64,000 nt of DNA, taken from the NCBI GenBank assembly GCA_964035575.1, contig OZ037906.1, positions 992,001 through 1,056,000 of the forward strand. The letters are read 5' to 3'. Origin of the DNA: Rhynchopus sp. YZ270_cl-10. Its lineage: Eukaryota; Euglenozoa; Diplonemea; Diplonemida; Diplonemidae. Under the pieces are notes generated by a model. That model saw nothing but the letters and a program-made list of their open reading frames with translations. It had not been told where the DNA came from and did no database searches. Shown here in pieces: positions 18,998 through 29,377 of the stretch. The first letter of the stretch is position 1. Every line of letters begins with the position of its first letter. Position numbers and translations under genes: made by a program.

Positions 18998-20698
18998 ATG
19001 GATGAAAATGTTATTGAAACGGTTTCAGACCCCGCATTGAATGTAACCTTGCGTACCTCTGTTGGGTCAGTAGGTGGCATGCTAGGCGACGGCGAAGGGG
19101 AACGTCTCCAGGCGACAGTTGTACAGGGGAGGTCTGCTGTTCCGTATTATGCTGACGACGCCTTCTCCGACGATGCCTTCGAGACCGCTGTCCGGGAAGC
19201 ACGCAGCGAGCGGATCGACCGCGCCTCGGAAGGGGCGAATGCCTCACACCAAACCCTGCTTCCACAGCTCATTTCTAGTGGGCATATTGCAGCGTCGCAG
19301 GTAGCGTCGATCAACCAAGAGGCCACAGCGCTGCACAGAATGCAAAGCGAGGTAGGGTACCGGCCGTTAAACACTTCCTTCGATATGAAGGAGACAATCA
19401 CAAATCTTCCCCCGGTTCCTGTAGTGCCGCAGTCGGTGAGGAGCACGCCTACTGCAGCCCCCACAGAGGTGAGTCATAGGCGGCATAAAAGACGCCGTTT
19501 TCGTGGTGTGCATCTGATTCTAGCTGGAGTAGCTGCACTGTGTGTAGTGCTTGCAGCAGGCGCGGTAGGAGGAGGTGCATTATGCAGTGAACCCTGTACG
19601 GCAGCATGTTGCGCAGAGCAGTTCGGTGTTTCCGAAAAAAAAGCTGCAACCTGCGCACAAAAAGCAGACCGTTTAGTACAACAACTCACCGAAGCAGAAG
19701 AAACCACAGCGCAGCTTGAAACCAAAATCGCACAGCTTACTTCAGAAAAATCGGTTCTTCAAGAGCAGTTCTCTGAATCAAGCCAACCATGGTTTGAAGA
19801 CGAATCAAACCAACTCATAATCGCTATTTTCTTTGCATTTTGCATTGCCATTTCCCTCTTTCGGGGATGCAAAAAGCCAGCTGCGTCTTCTTCTCCCCCC
19901 CCTTCTTCTCTGCAGTCTTCCACTTCCTCTGTTGAAATGAAGGAGGATTTGACACCAATAAAAGAAGCATCCCTTTCCCCACAACGCACTCTTCGCCCTC
20001 AATTCGAACCAGGCGATATAGTGGAGTACGTCGAAGCTGCGTCAGGGTTTTCTGCTTCATCCCCTACGACCCAACGTTCTATGGGGGAGATTGCAAGGAT
20101 TATGAGGGTCAGCACTTCTGGGGGGACGAGCATTATGTATTCTGTTATCCCAACCAATTCGAAGGGGGAAAGGGTGTATGCTGGACCATTAGAGCTGCCA
20201 GAGGATGTGCTTCGCAGAGTTGTTGTGGTAAGGGAAGAGGCGCCGGTTGTCCCGGTGACTCCGGAGAAAGTGTATATCGATGTTGTAACGGAGGTGGTCA
20301 AACCGTGCTTGGTGTGTCCTGAGAAGGAAGGGAAGGTGGGTGCATTGGAGGAGAAGATTGCGAAGATGGAGGCAGGGTTTCAGGCCCAGGTGGCGCGGAG
20401 TGTGAGGGCAGCAGAGGAGGAGCATGAGAGCTTTGTGAGGAAGCGGGACGACGATGACCTGCAGCGTACGGAACGTCTCGTGGCGCTGGCCTCGCGGGAG
20501 ATGGAGGAACTGCTCAGCAGGGAGCGACGTCGCCGGAAGGATGCCGAAGAGGAAGCAGCACGGCTCGCGACGCTTGTCCTCAACCTCGAATCCAGGGAGC
20601 AAGCTGAATCCGTCGTCGCACACCAAATCGCCTCAAACACAGCAGTATCCACAGCACGCTTCCTCTCCGCTCTGCACGGAGGAAGCATGGCACCCTAA
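18998..20698 (+). CDS. Hypothetical two-TM coiled-coil protein
   Basis: 566 residues, single exon, ATG 4 nt after an AG acceptor. Residues 1-160 are polar and probably unstructured. A basic RRHKRRRFRG stretch precedes a hydrophobic helix (about 171-192, ILAGVAALCVVLAAG). A Cys-rich linker (CSEPCTAACC), a coiled coil (about 220-262) and a second hydrophobic helix (about 273-289, LIIAIFFAFCIAISLF) follow. Then come a Ser/Pro-rich region, a small beta-rich module starting FEPGDIVEYVEA that resembles SH3/Tudor-like folds, and a C-terminal charged coiled coil (about 440-540). The two helices suggest a hairpin or bitopic membrane anchor with both long arms on one side. I do not recognise the family. 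It begins only 145 bp after the 15201-18852 element. Confidence 0.8.
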   Translation: MDENVIETVSDPALNVTLRTSVGSVGGMLGDGEGERLQATVVQGRSAVPYYADDAFSDDAFETAVREARSERIDRASEGANASHQTLLPQLISSGHIAASQVASINQEATALHRMQSEVGYRPLNTSFDMKETITNLPPVPVVPQSVRSTPTAAPTEVSHRRHKRRRFRGVHLILAGVAALCVVLAAGAVGGGALCSEPCTAACCAEQFGVSEKKAATCAQKADRLVQQLTEAEETTAQLETKIAQLTSEKSVLQEQFSESSQPWFEDESNQLIIAIFFAFCIAISLFRGCKKPAASSSPPPSSLQSSTSSVEMKEDLTPIKEASLSPQRTLRPQFEPGDIVEYVEAASGFSASSPTTQRSMGEIARIMRVSTSGGTSIMYSVIPTNSKGERVYAGPLELPEDVLRRVVVVREEAPVVPVTPEKVYIDVVTEVVKPCLVCPEKEGKVGALEEKIAKMEAGFQAQVARSVRAAEEEHESFVRKRDDDDLQRTERLVALASREMEELLSRERRRRKDAEEEAARLATLVLNLESREQAESVVAHQIASNTAVSTARFLSALHGGSMAP

Positions 20699-20718
20699 TT
20701 TTTTGCATTTTTTTTTAA

Positions 20719-22089
20719 CCCTTTAGACCCGAAGCCAGATTTTCGACCCACTTTTGAGTTTTGGTTTTTGGGGCTCTCCAACCGGTAAAGGGACCCCAGA
20801 TGCAAATTTTTAATCGTACCTGGCCGCAATTGAAAGATTTTGAACACGGCTTTCAATTCCATTATTTTAAGTTTTTTTTCGTAAAAAAATGTTTTGCCCA
20901 ACATGAGGTACGCATAAAATCCATCTTTTGGTTTTTTACTGATCCTTCCGGCAAAAAAAAACACCGTAAATTATTGCTGTCCGAAAATGGCGTTATTTGA
21001 AAGATTGACCACAAAATCTTTTCAAAGAAAAAAAAAATCGAGCAAAAAGTCCTAGTAGAATCCAACTTAGATGAGTGTAGCTCTGTTAGCAGCATGTCTA
21101 AAAATCGATTTCCCTAACAATTTACACTGAAACACCACTACAAACGTAAAAAGGTGATTTTTTTCACGTTTTTTGGGCACCTACAGGTCCGAAACACCCC
21201 CAGAATGGGTCAGAACTACCCTGTGTGCCGAAAATTCACAAAAAAAAGCACCTTAAAATACGAAAAAATAGTGAAAACCCGGCTTATAACGTGTTTTGGG
21301 TAGTAATAAGGCAAAGAATAGTCAGAAAAACAGTGATTTTGGTGGTTGTTCTCACGGACTTCCAAAGTGCACTCAGGTGCACAAAAGTTTTCAATTCTTG
21401 CTTCTTTTGACAGATTTGACATCAAATCTTTCCAAAAATGCAAAAATCTTTTCACGAAAGTGAGTAGACCCCTACTTATCAACCCTACTAGCCTTACGAC
21501 CTTAGCAACGTACAACCCGTGATTTTGGTGGTAAAATCACACCAAAATCCGAGGATATCACAGATACATAAAAGTATTCGATTTTGGCGTATTTTGAAAG
21601 ATGTGAGCGAAATCTTTCCACACAAAAAAAGTGTTTTCACGAAAACGACTAGAAAAATTCTTATCACATGGCGGCTCTGAAAAGTGACTTTTTCCCGTAC
21701 TTTTTCCTGCTCCCCGGCATCCAAGGAAAACCCAGATGCATAAAAGTGTTATTAGATGGCGTATTTTGAAAGATCGGCTAAAAATCTTTCAAAATATAAA
21801 AAAATGGTTTTCTGAAAATGAGTAGAACCCCAGTAATAGCCTAGTGGTATTAGGAGGGATATTTTAGGGGGTGTTGGTCAAAAAACATGATTTTCCGTGG
21901 CAGCTCCGCCTTCCCTCCAGCACCCAAAAAAATATCAGATGAACAAAACTTTTCGATTATTGCTTCTTTTGAAAGATCGGCGCAAAATCTTTCAAAATAT
22001 AAAAAATGTTTTTCCCATTTTGAGTAGAACACTCCTAATTGTATGGCGCCATTCGGGTGGCCATATATGGGTATCTCGGGTCTAAAGGG
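20719..22089. mobile_element. piggyBac-like non-autonomous element (TTAA target)
   Basis: Ends CCCTTTAGACCCGA and TCGGGTCTAAAGGG are inverted copies, and TTAA flanks both (20715-20718, 22090-22093). TTAA duplication with CCCTTT termini is the piggyBac signature. The interior has no usable ORF. It contains several copies of a palindromic unit of the form GAAAGAT-N6-AAATCTTTC followed by an A-rich stretch and AGTAGA. The segment TCGTACCTGGCCGCAATTGA is shared with 43667-44658. It lies in the spacer just 3' of the preceding gene's stop. Confidence 0.8.
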
Positions 22090-22524
22090 TTAAAGTATTT
22101 TTGAACCGTTTTTTAGAAAAAAAGGAAGATAGCATCAATGGTGCATTCCTCTCCCCCACATCCCCCTCCCCAGATAGACATTTATGTAGAGAAAAAAATA
22201 GCATATTTTTTGTATCTTTTATCCAGGTTGCTACTTCAATTTATCATTTTTTGACCTTTTGTGGTATTGCTACCAGACTGTTCCGCTTATTTTGCGTTGG
22301 CTAAACCACGTCGGAACCGCTGCGTTTTTCAGAGTTAATCCCAATGAGGCTATACCATACAGCTTTCCCCTACACCAACCGAGACCATTTTAAAAGAGTA
22401 TTTTGAAAATCTCCCCTTTATCACACCTATAGACGCTGACGTTAAGCAATACTGCCAATCGAACTTTTCTGAATCTAAAAAAAACACCCCATTTAGGAAA
22501 ACCCCCTCTCCCCCCCTTGAGACC

Positions 22525-25500
22525 ATGCCCAATCCAAACCCGTTCGCTGGGGAGAAGGCTGGGTTCACTACAGAAGTCAATGTAGGGGAGGATGCGAAGA
22601 AGACCTCAACGCTCAACCCCTTTGCCCCGTCGTTTAAGAAAGAGGGGGCGAACAGCAACCCTTTTGGTGGTGCTGTCCCACCCTCTGGGGAGGGCTCCTC
22701 CTTCTTTTCAAAGGAAGAAATCGTCGTGGAAACACCGAGAACTATCGAGAAGAACAGCAACCCATTTGGCCCTACCATCCCCTCCACCACCGCCACTGCC
22801 TCCTCTGGAATGGGATTCTTTGGAGACCGCAAAAAGCCTGCCACAAAGGGTGCCGACATTTTTGGAGGCGGTTTTGCTACAGGAACTCCTGCAGACAACA
22901 CCGATCACGACTATGCGAGAGAAATGCGTTTAGAGGACGAAGAAGACGAGGAGTACGAAGAATATCAAGACGGATACCTCGAGGAGTATGAAGAAGGGTA
23001 CGAGGAGGAAGAAGAAGGCGAAGAAGAAGAAGAGGAAGAGGAAGACAGCCAAGGCGGCTACGAAGAAGAGGAGGATGAGGAGGAGGCATCACCCGAGCCT
23101 ACCCCTGAGCCTATGAAGAATCCATTCGGCGGAGCAACAGGGTTTACCGGGGCATTCAACTTTGGTGGCGCGACACCACAAAAGGAGTCGATTATCGGAG
23201 AGAACACTCCTTCTGCGACTCCAGACACTGTCAAATCAAAGATTCCGACCCCATCTGTCTTTGGCAAAGAAGACAAAGCGAAAGAGGCATCAGAGGATGG
23301 CATGATTCATCGACCGCAACCCAAGATGGGGAGCGCAACGGGGTTGTCCGCGAAGCCGCTGTTTCCAGAGAAAACGACGATATCCTCTGGGAAGCCTACG
23401 CCGTTTACTTCTACATCTTCTTTTACCAAGCCAGAGACAACAACAACAACTACTGCCCCAAAATCTTCTTTATTCAAGCCGACTACAGCAACAACAACAA
23501 CAACAACAACCCCTACCAAACCCGAATCCCAGACAGCTTCTTCTTCAGCTGTTCCTCCCACAGCTGCTCCAGCTCCAACCCCTGAAACGAACACTGCCGC
23601 AACCCAAGCCGATATAACCCCAAAGAAAGCCACCCCTCCAGAGCCAAAACTGAGTGCAGAGGATGTGCAGAGAAAAGAGTTTTTTACTTCGGTGATTCAG
23701 AGCATTTCGGATCCGGTTCAGGGAGAGGAATTGGGGGGGTCGGAGTCGGAATCGTCGGATTGCGCGGAGGACGATGCGATTGTTGATACGATTATTGAGT
23801 TTAAAGCCGCATTGGCAGCAGGAAGAGAGGCTGAGGATTCACGCAACGAACAGATCGAACGCAACGCTGCCTATCTCGAAAAGCTGCAAAACTCCCTCCG
23901 CGACGGCCCTCCCCTGCCCCCTCCCCGCTCCCTTACCATGCGTCGGAGAACCCCTCTGACTTCTCTCCCTTTACCTATCTCTATGGCCACCCCCTTTATG
24001 GATCTACCAAAGGAAGGTGCTGATTGCATTGCGTCTATTCATCAGAGGATGACTGCATCGAGACATAGAATTAAAGAAGCGGTAGAGGTCCTAAAGGATG
24101 TCGAGAAGGAAGTGCAAGAGGTGGGGTTAGAGACAGAGGATGTTACCTTGACGACAAAGGGAGGGAGGAGTATGACTGAAGGGTTAGATGAGGCGGTAGG
24201 GAAGGCAGGGGTTGCTGCGACGGAGATGAAGTGGGAGGCATTGGCGTTGCGAAAGGAGATGGAGAAGACAGCGAGGGAGAGTGCGGTGCAGGATACGCGG
24301 TCGGCGGAGGAAGTGCTGAAAGGGTGTAGTTTCCCGCAGGCGGCGAAGTTGATTGAAAATATGCGGGCCATTTCGTCGTCGTCGGACCTCATTAAGGTGC
24401 ATGTTTCGAAGCTCGCAGACGACTCCCGCCGTCATCAAGCAGTGCAGCACCAAGCAAAACAACTGCTCCTCCGCGCTCGAATCGCAGAAGGGGAAATCCT
24501 CAATCTCCGCAAAGACGATGTTCGTCTCAAAGAATTCTACGAAAAGGCACAACAACTTAAAATTCCCTGCGGTGACTCGCCTCCGGACATCTTTAAGGTA
24601 TTTCTTTGTCTTTCTATTCTCATTCACAACAAAAAACAGGACGCACTGCAGGACCATATTGTCAACCCTCCAAAGGCACTCCCAGACGTTGTGGTATGCA
24701 CCCCTATTGTCTTTCCTTTCGTCACAATCTATCTTTTTTTTCAGGTACCGTTCACGAAGGAGTATGCAGCGGAGCTTGCTGCAGAGCGGCAAGAGAACAT
24801 TGCTGCATTGGGGAGGAAACTGGATGGGAGGGCCAGTGTAGTGCACGCTGTACCAGGGCTGGTTGGGAATGAGGTGTTGACGTTGCCACCTACACCGACC
24901 CCGACACCGGACACAAAGAAGGCACGCAAGCCGCTGTCCAGACGCAAGCTTGCCATGACAAAGACCTGCAGATACCTGCTCTCCACTGCAGGCATTTCGC
25001 ATGCCGTAGAGACCTTTGAGGACAACGGCATCACAGACGAGACCACCCTCCGGCAGCTCTGCAGAAAGGACTACCTCCGCCTGGGGTTGACACCTGAGGA
25101 GATCAGCGCCCTAGGAGCCCTTCTCAGCGGTGTGGAGGGGGCACGCCCACCGCGTGCACCAGTGGCTGCAACTCCGTTTACGCCGATGACACCAAGTACC
25201 AAGGCAGTGCCCCGCAGCAGCGCTGCCAAGCCGTGGCGTGCACCAGGGCGTTTGAAGTCGACGTCGACAGACAAAGTGACAGAGTCCTCGTATCAGCGCC
25301 TGCTCGACCAGGCAGAGAGCTTCGGCATCTCAGTCATTACCGTGTCGCAGCTGCTCCGCGGGAAGAAGGAGGTCTCCGCACTCAAGATCGACGCTGCGCA
25401 GCGGACCGTCCTCTCGAAGCTCATCACCGAGGTTAAGAATGACCCGGATGCGCCAACCATCCCGGTTCTCGAAGACCCAGAGCCCACGCCAGTGAAGGTG

Positions 25501-27408
25501 CCGGAGACAGTCGCAGCGACGAAGGTGATCCAGATGACAAAGCTTCCGACAGACAAGAACCTTGGTGTTGCCTTCGACGATTCGTGTGTCGTGACCAAGC
25601 TTGCGGACGGTGGCTGCGCGGCGCGTGCAGGTGTCACAATGGACATGAAGGCACTGAAGGTGAACGGCACCTCTGTTGCGAGCAAGGCGGCCTTGGTCGA
25701 TGCGCTGAAGACCGCGGGGGATAACGTTGCGCTTGAGGTTGAGGACAAGAACGCGCCTCCACCCGCCCCTGCGTCTGCACCCGCACCTGCCTTTGCGGCC
25801 AAACCATCCGAAGCGAAAACCAAGACCATCACAATCACAAAGGCCGACGGCAAAACTGGCATGAAAGTCGGAGATACTTGCGCCGTCGACGGAGTGATGG
25901 ACGGCTACCCAGCTAAGGCGGCTGGGGTCGTGGTCGGGATGAAGGTGCTGAAGGTGGGCAGCACTGCTGTCACCTCTAGGGCGCAGTTCCAGACCCTTGC
26001 GAAGGAGGCACCCACTGTGTTCACTATAGAGGTTGAGGACACTGCTGCACCGTTGGGCGGTGGGTTTGGCAGCGGCGCACCAGCTGCTACCCCGTTTGGT
26101 GCAGCGACAGCAAAGCCCGCCGCATTCGGTGCTGCTGCAAGCGCCGCCCCTGCGTTCGGTACAACACCCGCTAAAAAGACAAAGACCATCACAATCACCA
26201 AGGCCGACGGCAAAACTGGCGTGAAGATCCAAGAAGACTGTGTTGTTAGTGGCCTCCAGGATGGACCAGCTAAGGCAGCTGGGGTCACTGTTGGGATGAA
26301 GGTGCTCAAGGTGGGCAGCACTGCTGTCTCCTCCACGAAGCAATTTCAGACTGCTGTGAAGGAGGCACCCACTGTGTTCACTATAGAGGTTGAGGACACT
26401 GCCGCACCTGCAGCTGCTGCATTCGGGGCTGGCGCACCAGCTGCAACCCCGTTTGGTGCAGCGACAGCAAAGCCTGCCGCATTCGGTGCTGCTACAAGCG
26501 CCGCCCCTGCGTTCGGTACAACACCCGCTAAAAAGACCAAAACCATCACAATCACCAAGGCCGACGGCAAAACTGGCGTGAAGATCCAAGAAGACTGTGT
26601 TGTTAGTGGCCTCCAGGATGGACCAGCTAAGGCAGCTGGGGTCACTGTTGGGATGAAGGTGCTCAAGGTGGGCAGTACTGCTGTCTCCTCCAAGGGGCAA
26701 TTTCAGACCGCTGTGAAGGAGGCACCCACTGTGTTCACTATAGAGGTTGAGGACACTGCTGCACCTGCAGCAACTGCATTCGGGGCTGGCGCGCCAGCTG
26801 CTACCCCGTTTGGTGCAACACCTGCGTCCAGCAGTGCGGCAACAGGCGGCTTTGGGGGTGCAGCGACACCTGCCTTTGGAGCTGCATCAAGCAGTGCTGC
26901 GGGCGGGTTTGGTGCGGCAACAGGTGGGTTTGGTGCCGCCAAGCCTGCTGCAACAGGCGGGTTTGGCGCGACACCTGCGTCCAGCAGTGCCGCGGCAACA
27001 GGTGGGTTCGGTGGGTTTGGTGCCGCCAAGCCTGCGTCGAGCGGTGCTGCAACGGGCGGGTTCGGTGCACCTGCTTTCGGCGCTGCACCTACTGCAGCAG
27101 CCCCTGCGTTTGGCGCCACACCTGCCGCGTCGGTCGGCGGGTTCGGTGCGACCCCGACCCCGGCTGCTGGATCCGCTCTGACACAGACGCTCACAATCGC
27201 GAAGGCTGCAAGCGAAAAGGTGGGGATCAAGACGGACGAGCATCACCGCATCTCAGCACTCATGCCAACAGGCCCCGCTAAACGTGCTGGCGCCGTCGTC
27301 GGCATGAAAATTATTAAAGTAAATGGCACCGCAATGGAACCCGCAACAAAGTTTGAAACTCTTGTCCCCAACCTTGGAAACAGCTTTACCATCGAAGTCT
27401 CCCGCTAA
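22525..27408 (+). CDS. NPF/FG-repeat protein with SAM-like and five PDZ-like domains
   Basis: ATG at 22525 to TAA at 27406-27408; about 1596 residues after removing introns at 24598-24639 and 24694-24744. Order: N-terminal NPF motifs (PNPFAG, LNPFAP, SNPFGG, SNPFGP); a long Glu-rich run (22930-23090); Thr/Pro-rich linker; helical, coiled-coil-prone middle (23640-24900); a SAM-like helical bundle (about 24950-25130); then five PDZ-like modules at about 25520-25745, 25820-26040, 26173-26397, 26530-26760 and 27180-27405. They are separated by linkers rich in FG dipeptides (PAFGTTP, GGFGAA). Modules 3 and 4 and their linkers are near-identical, a recent duplication. FG linkers recall nucleoporins, while NPF motifs recall EH-domain ligands. 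PDZ domains are not usual in FG nucleoporins, so the role stays open: scaffold or nuclear pore. Confidence 0.85.
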   Translation: MPNPNPFAGEKAGFTTEVNVGEDAKKTSTLNPFAPSFKKEGANSNPFGGAVPPSGEGSSFFSKEEIVVETPRTIEKNSNPFGPTIPSTTATASSGMGFFGDRKKPATKGADIFGGGFATGTPADNTDHDYAREMRLEDEEDEEYEEYQDGYLEEYEEGYEEEEEGEEEEEEEEDSQGGYEEEEDEEEASPEPTPEPMKNPFGGATGFTGAFNFGGATPQKESIIGENTPSATPDTVKSKIPTPSVFGKEDKAKEASEDGMIHRPQPKMGSATGLSAKPLFPEKTTISSGKPTPFTSTSSFTKPETTTTTTAPKSSLFKPTTATTTTTTTPTKPESQTASSSAVPPTAAPAPTPETNTAATQADITPKKATPPEPKLSAEDVQRKEFFTSVIQSISDPVQGEELGGSESESSDCAEDDAIVDTIIEFKAALAAGREAEDSRNEQIERNAAYLEKLQNSLRDGPPLPPPRSLTMRRRTPLTSLPLPISMATPFMDLPKEGADCIASIHQRMTASRHRIKEAVEVLKDVEKEVQEVGLETEDVTLTTKGGRSMTEGLDEAVGKAGVAATEMKWEALALRKEMEKTARESAVQDTRSAEEVLKGCSFPQAAKLIENMRAISSSSDLIKVHVSKLADDSRRHQAVQHQAKQLLLRARIAEGEILNLRKDDVRLKEFYEKAQQLKIPCGDSPPDIFKVFLCLSILIHNKKQDALQDHIVNPPKALPDVVVCTPIVFPFVTIYLFFQVPFTKEYAAELAAERQENIAALGRKLDGRASVVHAVPGLVGNEVLTLPPTPTPTPDTKKARKPLSRRKLAMTKTCRYLLSTAGISHAVETFEDNGITDETTLRQLCRKDYLRLGLTPEEISALGALLSGVEGARPPRAPVAATPFTPMTPSTKAVPRSSAAKPWRAPGRLKSTSTDKVTESSYQRLLDQAESFGISVITVSQLLRGKKEVSALKIDAAQRTVLSKLITEVKNDPDAPTIPVLEDPEPTPVKVPETVAATKVIQMTKLPTDKNLGVAFDDSCVVTKLADGGCAARAGVTMDMKALKVNGTSVASKAALVDALKTAGDNVALEVEDKNAPPPAPASAPAPAFAAKPSEAKTKTITITKADGKTGMKVGDTCAVDGVMDGYPAKAAGVVVGMKVLKVGSTAVTSRAQFQTLAKEAPTVFTIEVEDTAAPLGGGFGSGAPAATPFGAATAKPAAFGAAASAAPAFGTTPAKKTKTITITKADGKTGVKIQEDCVVSGLQDGPAKAAGVTVGMKVLKVGSTAVSSTKQFQTAVKEAPTVFTIEVEDTAAPAAAAFGAGAPAATPFGAATAKPAAFGAATSAAPAFGTTPAKKTKTITITKADGKTGVKIQEDCVVSGLQDGPAKAAGVTVGMKVLKVGSTAVSSKGQFQTAVKEAPTVFTIEVEDTAAPAATAFGAGAPAATPFGATPASSSAATGGFGGAATPAFGAASSSAAGGFGAATGGFGAAKPAATGGFGATPASSSAAATGGFGGFGAAKPASSGAATGGFGAPAFGAAPTAAAPAFGATPAASVGGFGATPTPAAGSALTQTLTIAKAASEKVGIKTDEHHRISALMPTGPAKRAGAVVGMKIIKVNGTAMEPATKFETLVPNLGNSFTIEVSR
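24598..24639 (+). other. Intron, 42 nt
   Basis: A GTATTTC donor follows ATC TTT AAG, and AAAAACAG is the acceptor. 42 nt, phase 0, divisible by three and without in-frame stop. The hydrophobic/Asn-rich reading differs from the flanks. Confidence 0.65.
24694..24744 (+). other. Intron, 51 nt
   Basis: GTATGCACC donor, T-rich tract, TTTTTTTTCAG acceptor, phase 0. 51 nt, divisible by three and without in-frame stop. Confidence 0.75.
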
Positions 27409-27687
27409 TTGTTCATTGGGAAAGAAGTCATGGGGTCAGGGGGAGGGGGATGGGGAATGTGTTTTCCTTTGTGGTGTGCAGCCGCAGAGGCGGTTGCACT
27501 TCAATTCACGTTTGGTGTGGTTGTCTGTGTTACTTCAGCGCAGGATACACACAGCAAAGCAGAGCTAAAGGTAGAAATGCGGGAGAGAGGGGGGTAAATA
27601 AATTGCTTCTCGTCGGTCGTTTTTTCTTTTTCTTTTTGTCTCGTTTATTTAAAAGGGACCAAGGTTCATCTTGCAAACTTTTTTTAA

Positions 27688-27752
27688 ATGCAACCCACAA
27701 AATGGATGCAGACCAGCATATGAGAGGACTTTGTATTTCAAGTTTCTTTTTT
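27688..27752 (+). repeat. Family C element, internally shortened
   Basis: TGCAACCCACAAAATGGATG then CAGACCAGCATATGAGAGGA, CTTTGTATTTCAAG and T-rich sequence. The 5' and 3' parts of the family are joined, with the middle missing. Confidence 0.6.
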
Positions 27753-27793
27753 CTGATTAGACGTGCACGAGACATATTCATCACAACTTTCTT

Positions 27794-27842
27794 GAGGTAC
27801 ACCGCCACGAGCGGGCTGTTGTATTTCAAGTCAAAATTTCTT
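27794..27842 (+). repeat. Family C element, 3' end with re-paired stem
   Basis: GAGGTACACCGCCACGAGCG then GGCTGTTGTATTTCAAGTCA. CCGC pairs with GCGG around the CACGA loop, whereas other copies read CTGTCACGAGAGGGC. Confidence 0.6.
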
Positions 27843-28257
27843 ATTGTGAAGGGGGGCATGTAAATGAAACATGATCGTTTTATATTAGATATCACTATGA
27901 TGAGGTATTGGGGGGGAATTATGAGTGCAAAACCAAGACAAAAAAAAAAGTCACCAAAAAAAAAGGCATTAAAAGCAAAGCGAGAATGGGTGGGGCACAA
28001 TACTAAAAATGAAACCAAAAAAGGCTCCATTTTATTACCCTTCCTCAAACCAAAAAAAATGTAGTACTCAACCCCAATGTACAACTTCACTCAAATACCA
28101 TACAGTGTTTTAATGAAAACACTAGGTTTCAACCCAACCCAATCTCTTTTTGCTCACCTAACCTTTTCCCCTCCATTTTTCTCCACAGGCGTCCTCGTTG
28201 TTTATCCCTTGGTCAAATCTACAATACACGCCGTTTTTTTTTCGACCCTTTGTTACG

Positions 28258-29265
28258 ATGGAAGTAATCGTGGAGGACACGATTCGGGGTTTGTCAGATG
28301 AGTTGAACATCACCAATTTGCTCGAAGCGCAGGGGATCACACGGTGTCCGAATGGGTCTTCGATGAGCTTGGAGTTTCCTTCGACGACGATTATCTTTGT
28401 GGTGCTGTCGACGTGCACCTTCATGGTAGCAGCCATTGTAGCATGGCGTTACAACCACGTTATCTGGACAGGTGGTGAGCGTGTTGATGTTCTCCGCCCG
28501 TTGAGTGTTTCTAATGCACCATGGGTGACATATTTTGTGGTTTGTGGGCTTCGTGGTTTGGTTGGATGTCTTTTGATGGGGGTGAACAGTTGGCACAACA
28601 ACGAAAGGGTTGTGGACGCGCTTGACTACACTATGATGACATTTCACGCTATCTCCGACCTCGCCCTCACCGTAGCGCTCTTCCACCAATATTACCATCG
28701 CTCTGAAGGGGCCTCCTTCTCCCACACCGACGACGCTATGCATTCGGACGACACTTCCTCCGAAGGTGCTGTCTCTTCACAATGCTCTAAACTCCGCCAG
28801 GTTCTGACCAGCCCCGAATGTGCGACCGCCTTTTTAGCGTTAATCACCATCACCGCAGCGTGGTTTGGTGTAAAGGAGTCGGAGGCGCCGTATAGCAACC
28901 CATATTGGGTTTATGTTTCTGCGCTTGGTGTACAACGCTTTCCGATTTATATGTTGCTTTTTTTAATCTGTTTTCCAACGAAGCGTGGAGCAACGCGATT
29001 GAGTAGGGCAGCACTGTTTATGGGATTCCTGCTTGCATTGCCTTATGATATGCCCTGGCGGGTATGGGTGCAGAACATCCTAACAGAAAGCATGTTAACA
29101 TACAACGACGGCTGTGTACTCAAGGTCATGAGCATCCTCGACTGCATGCTTCTCCTCCACGCAATAGCGGTACTCCACTTTCTCTACTTTATCGTCTCTG
29201 AATTCAAAAGAACACATGAACTAGAATACTATGACTGTATCCAACATTATACCGCATGCAGTTGA
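28258..29265 (+). CDS. Hypothetical multipass membrane protein
   Basis: 335 residues, one exon. ATG 28258 is the first ATG after the CCACAG acceptor at 28188; the upstream open reading has no ATG. About seven hydrophobic segments: TTIIFVVLSTCTFMVAAIVAW, WVTYFVVCGLRGLVGCLLMG, a helix around MMTFHAISDLALTVALFHQ, then after a Ser/Asp-rich loop ATAFLALITITAAWFG, FPIYMLLFLICF, LFMGFLLALPYDM and CMLLLHAIAVLHFLYFIV. The N-terminus is polar with N-glycosylation sequons (NITN, NGSS). The layout is receptor- or transporter-like, but I recognise no signature motif. C-terminus Cys-Ser. Confidence 0.8.
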   Translation: MEVIVEDTIRGLSDELNITNLLEAQGITRCPNGSSMSLEFPSTTIIFVVLSTCTFMVAAIVAWRYNHVIWTGGERVDVLRPLSVSNAPWVTYFVVCGLRGLVGCLLMGVNSWHNNERVVDALDYTMMTFHAISDLALTVALFHQYYHRSEGASFSHTDDAMHSDDTSSEGAVSSQCSKLRQVLTSPECATAFLALITITAAWFGVKESEAPYSNPYWVYVSALGVQRFPIYMLLFLICFPTKRGATRLSRAALFMGFLLALPYDMPWRVWVQNILTESMLTYNDGCVLKVMSILDCMLLLHAIAVLHFLYFIVSEFKRTHELEYYDCIQHYTACS

Positions 29266-29377
29266 TTTTTTTTTATGGGGTATTTTGGGTAAAGGGATGT
29301 GTAACCCCATTCAGTTTTGGAGGGTGGCTAAAAAAGGGGGGATGTTGCTTAAAAAAAAGAGTGACTTTAGGGACAGT

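Larger units (their letters stand above)
27409..28257. other. Spacer with two family C copies and an AG acceptor
   Basis: No gene supported. A partial family A box (GGTTCATCTTGCAAACTTTT) is at 27663-27686. C copies are at 27688 and 27794, and CTCCATTTTTCTCCACAG ends at 28188 ahead of the next gene. Confidence 0.7.

Noticed and set aside
25330-26700. A 456-codon minus frame opposite the PDZ-like region
   Set aside because: It mirrors the repeated + strand modules and has no independent motif.
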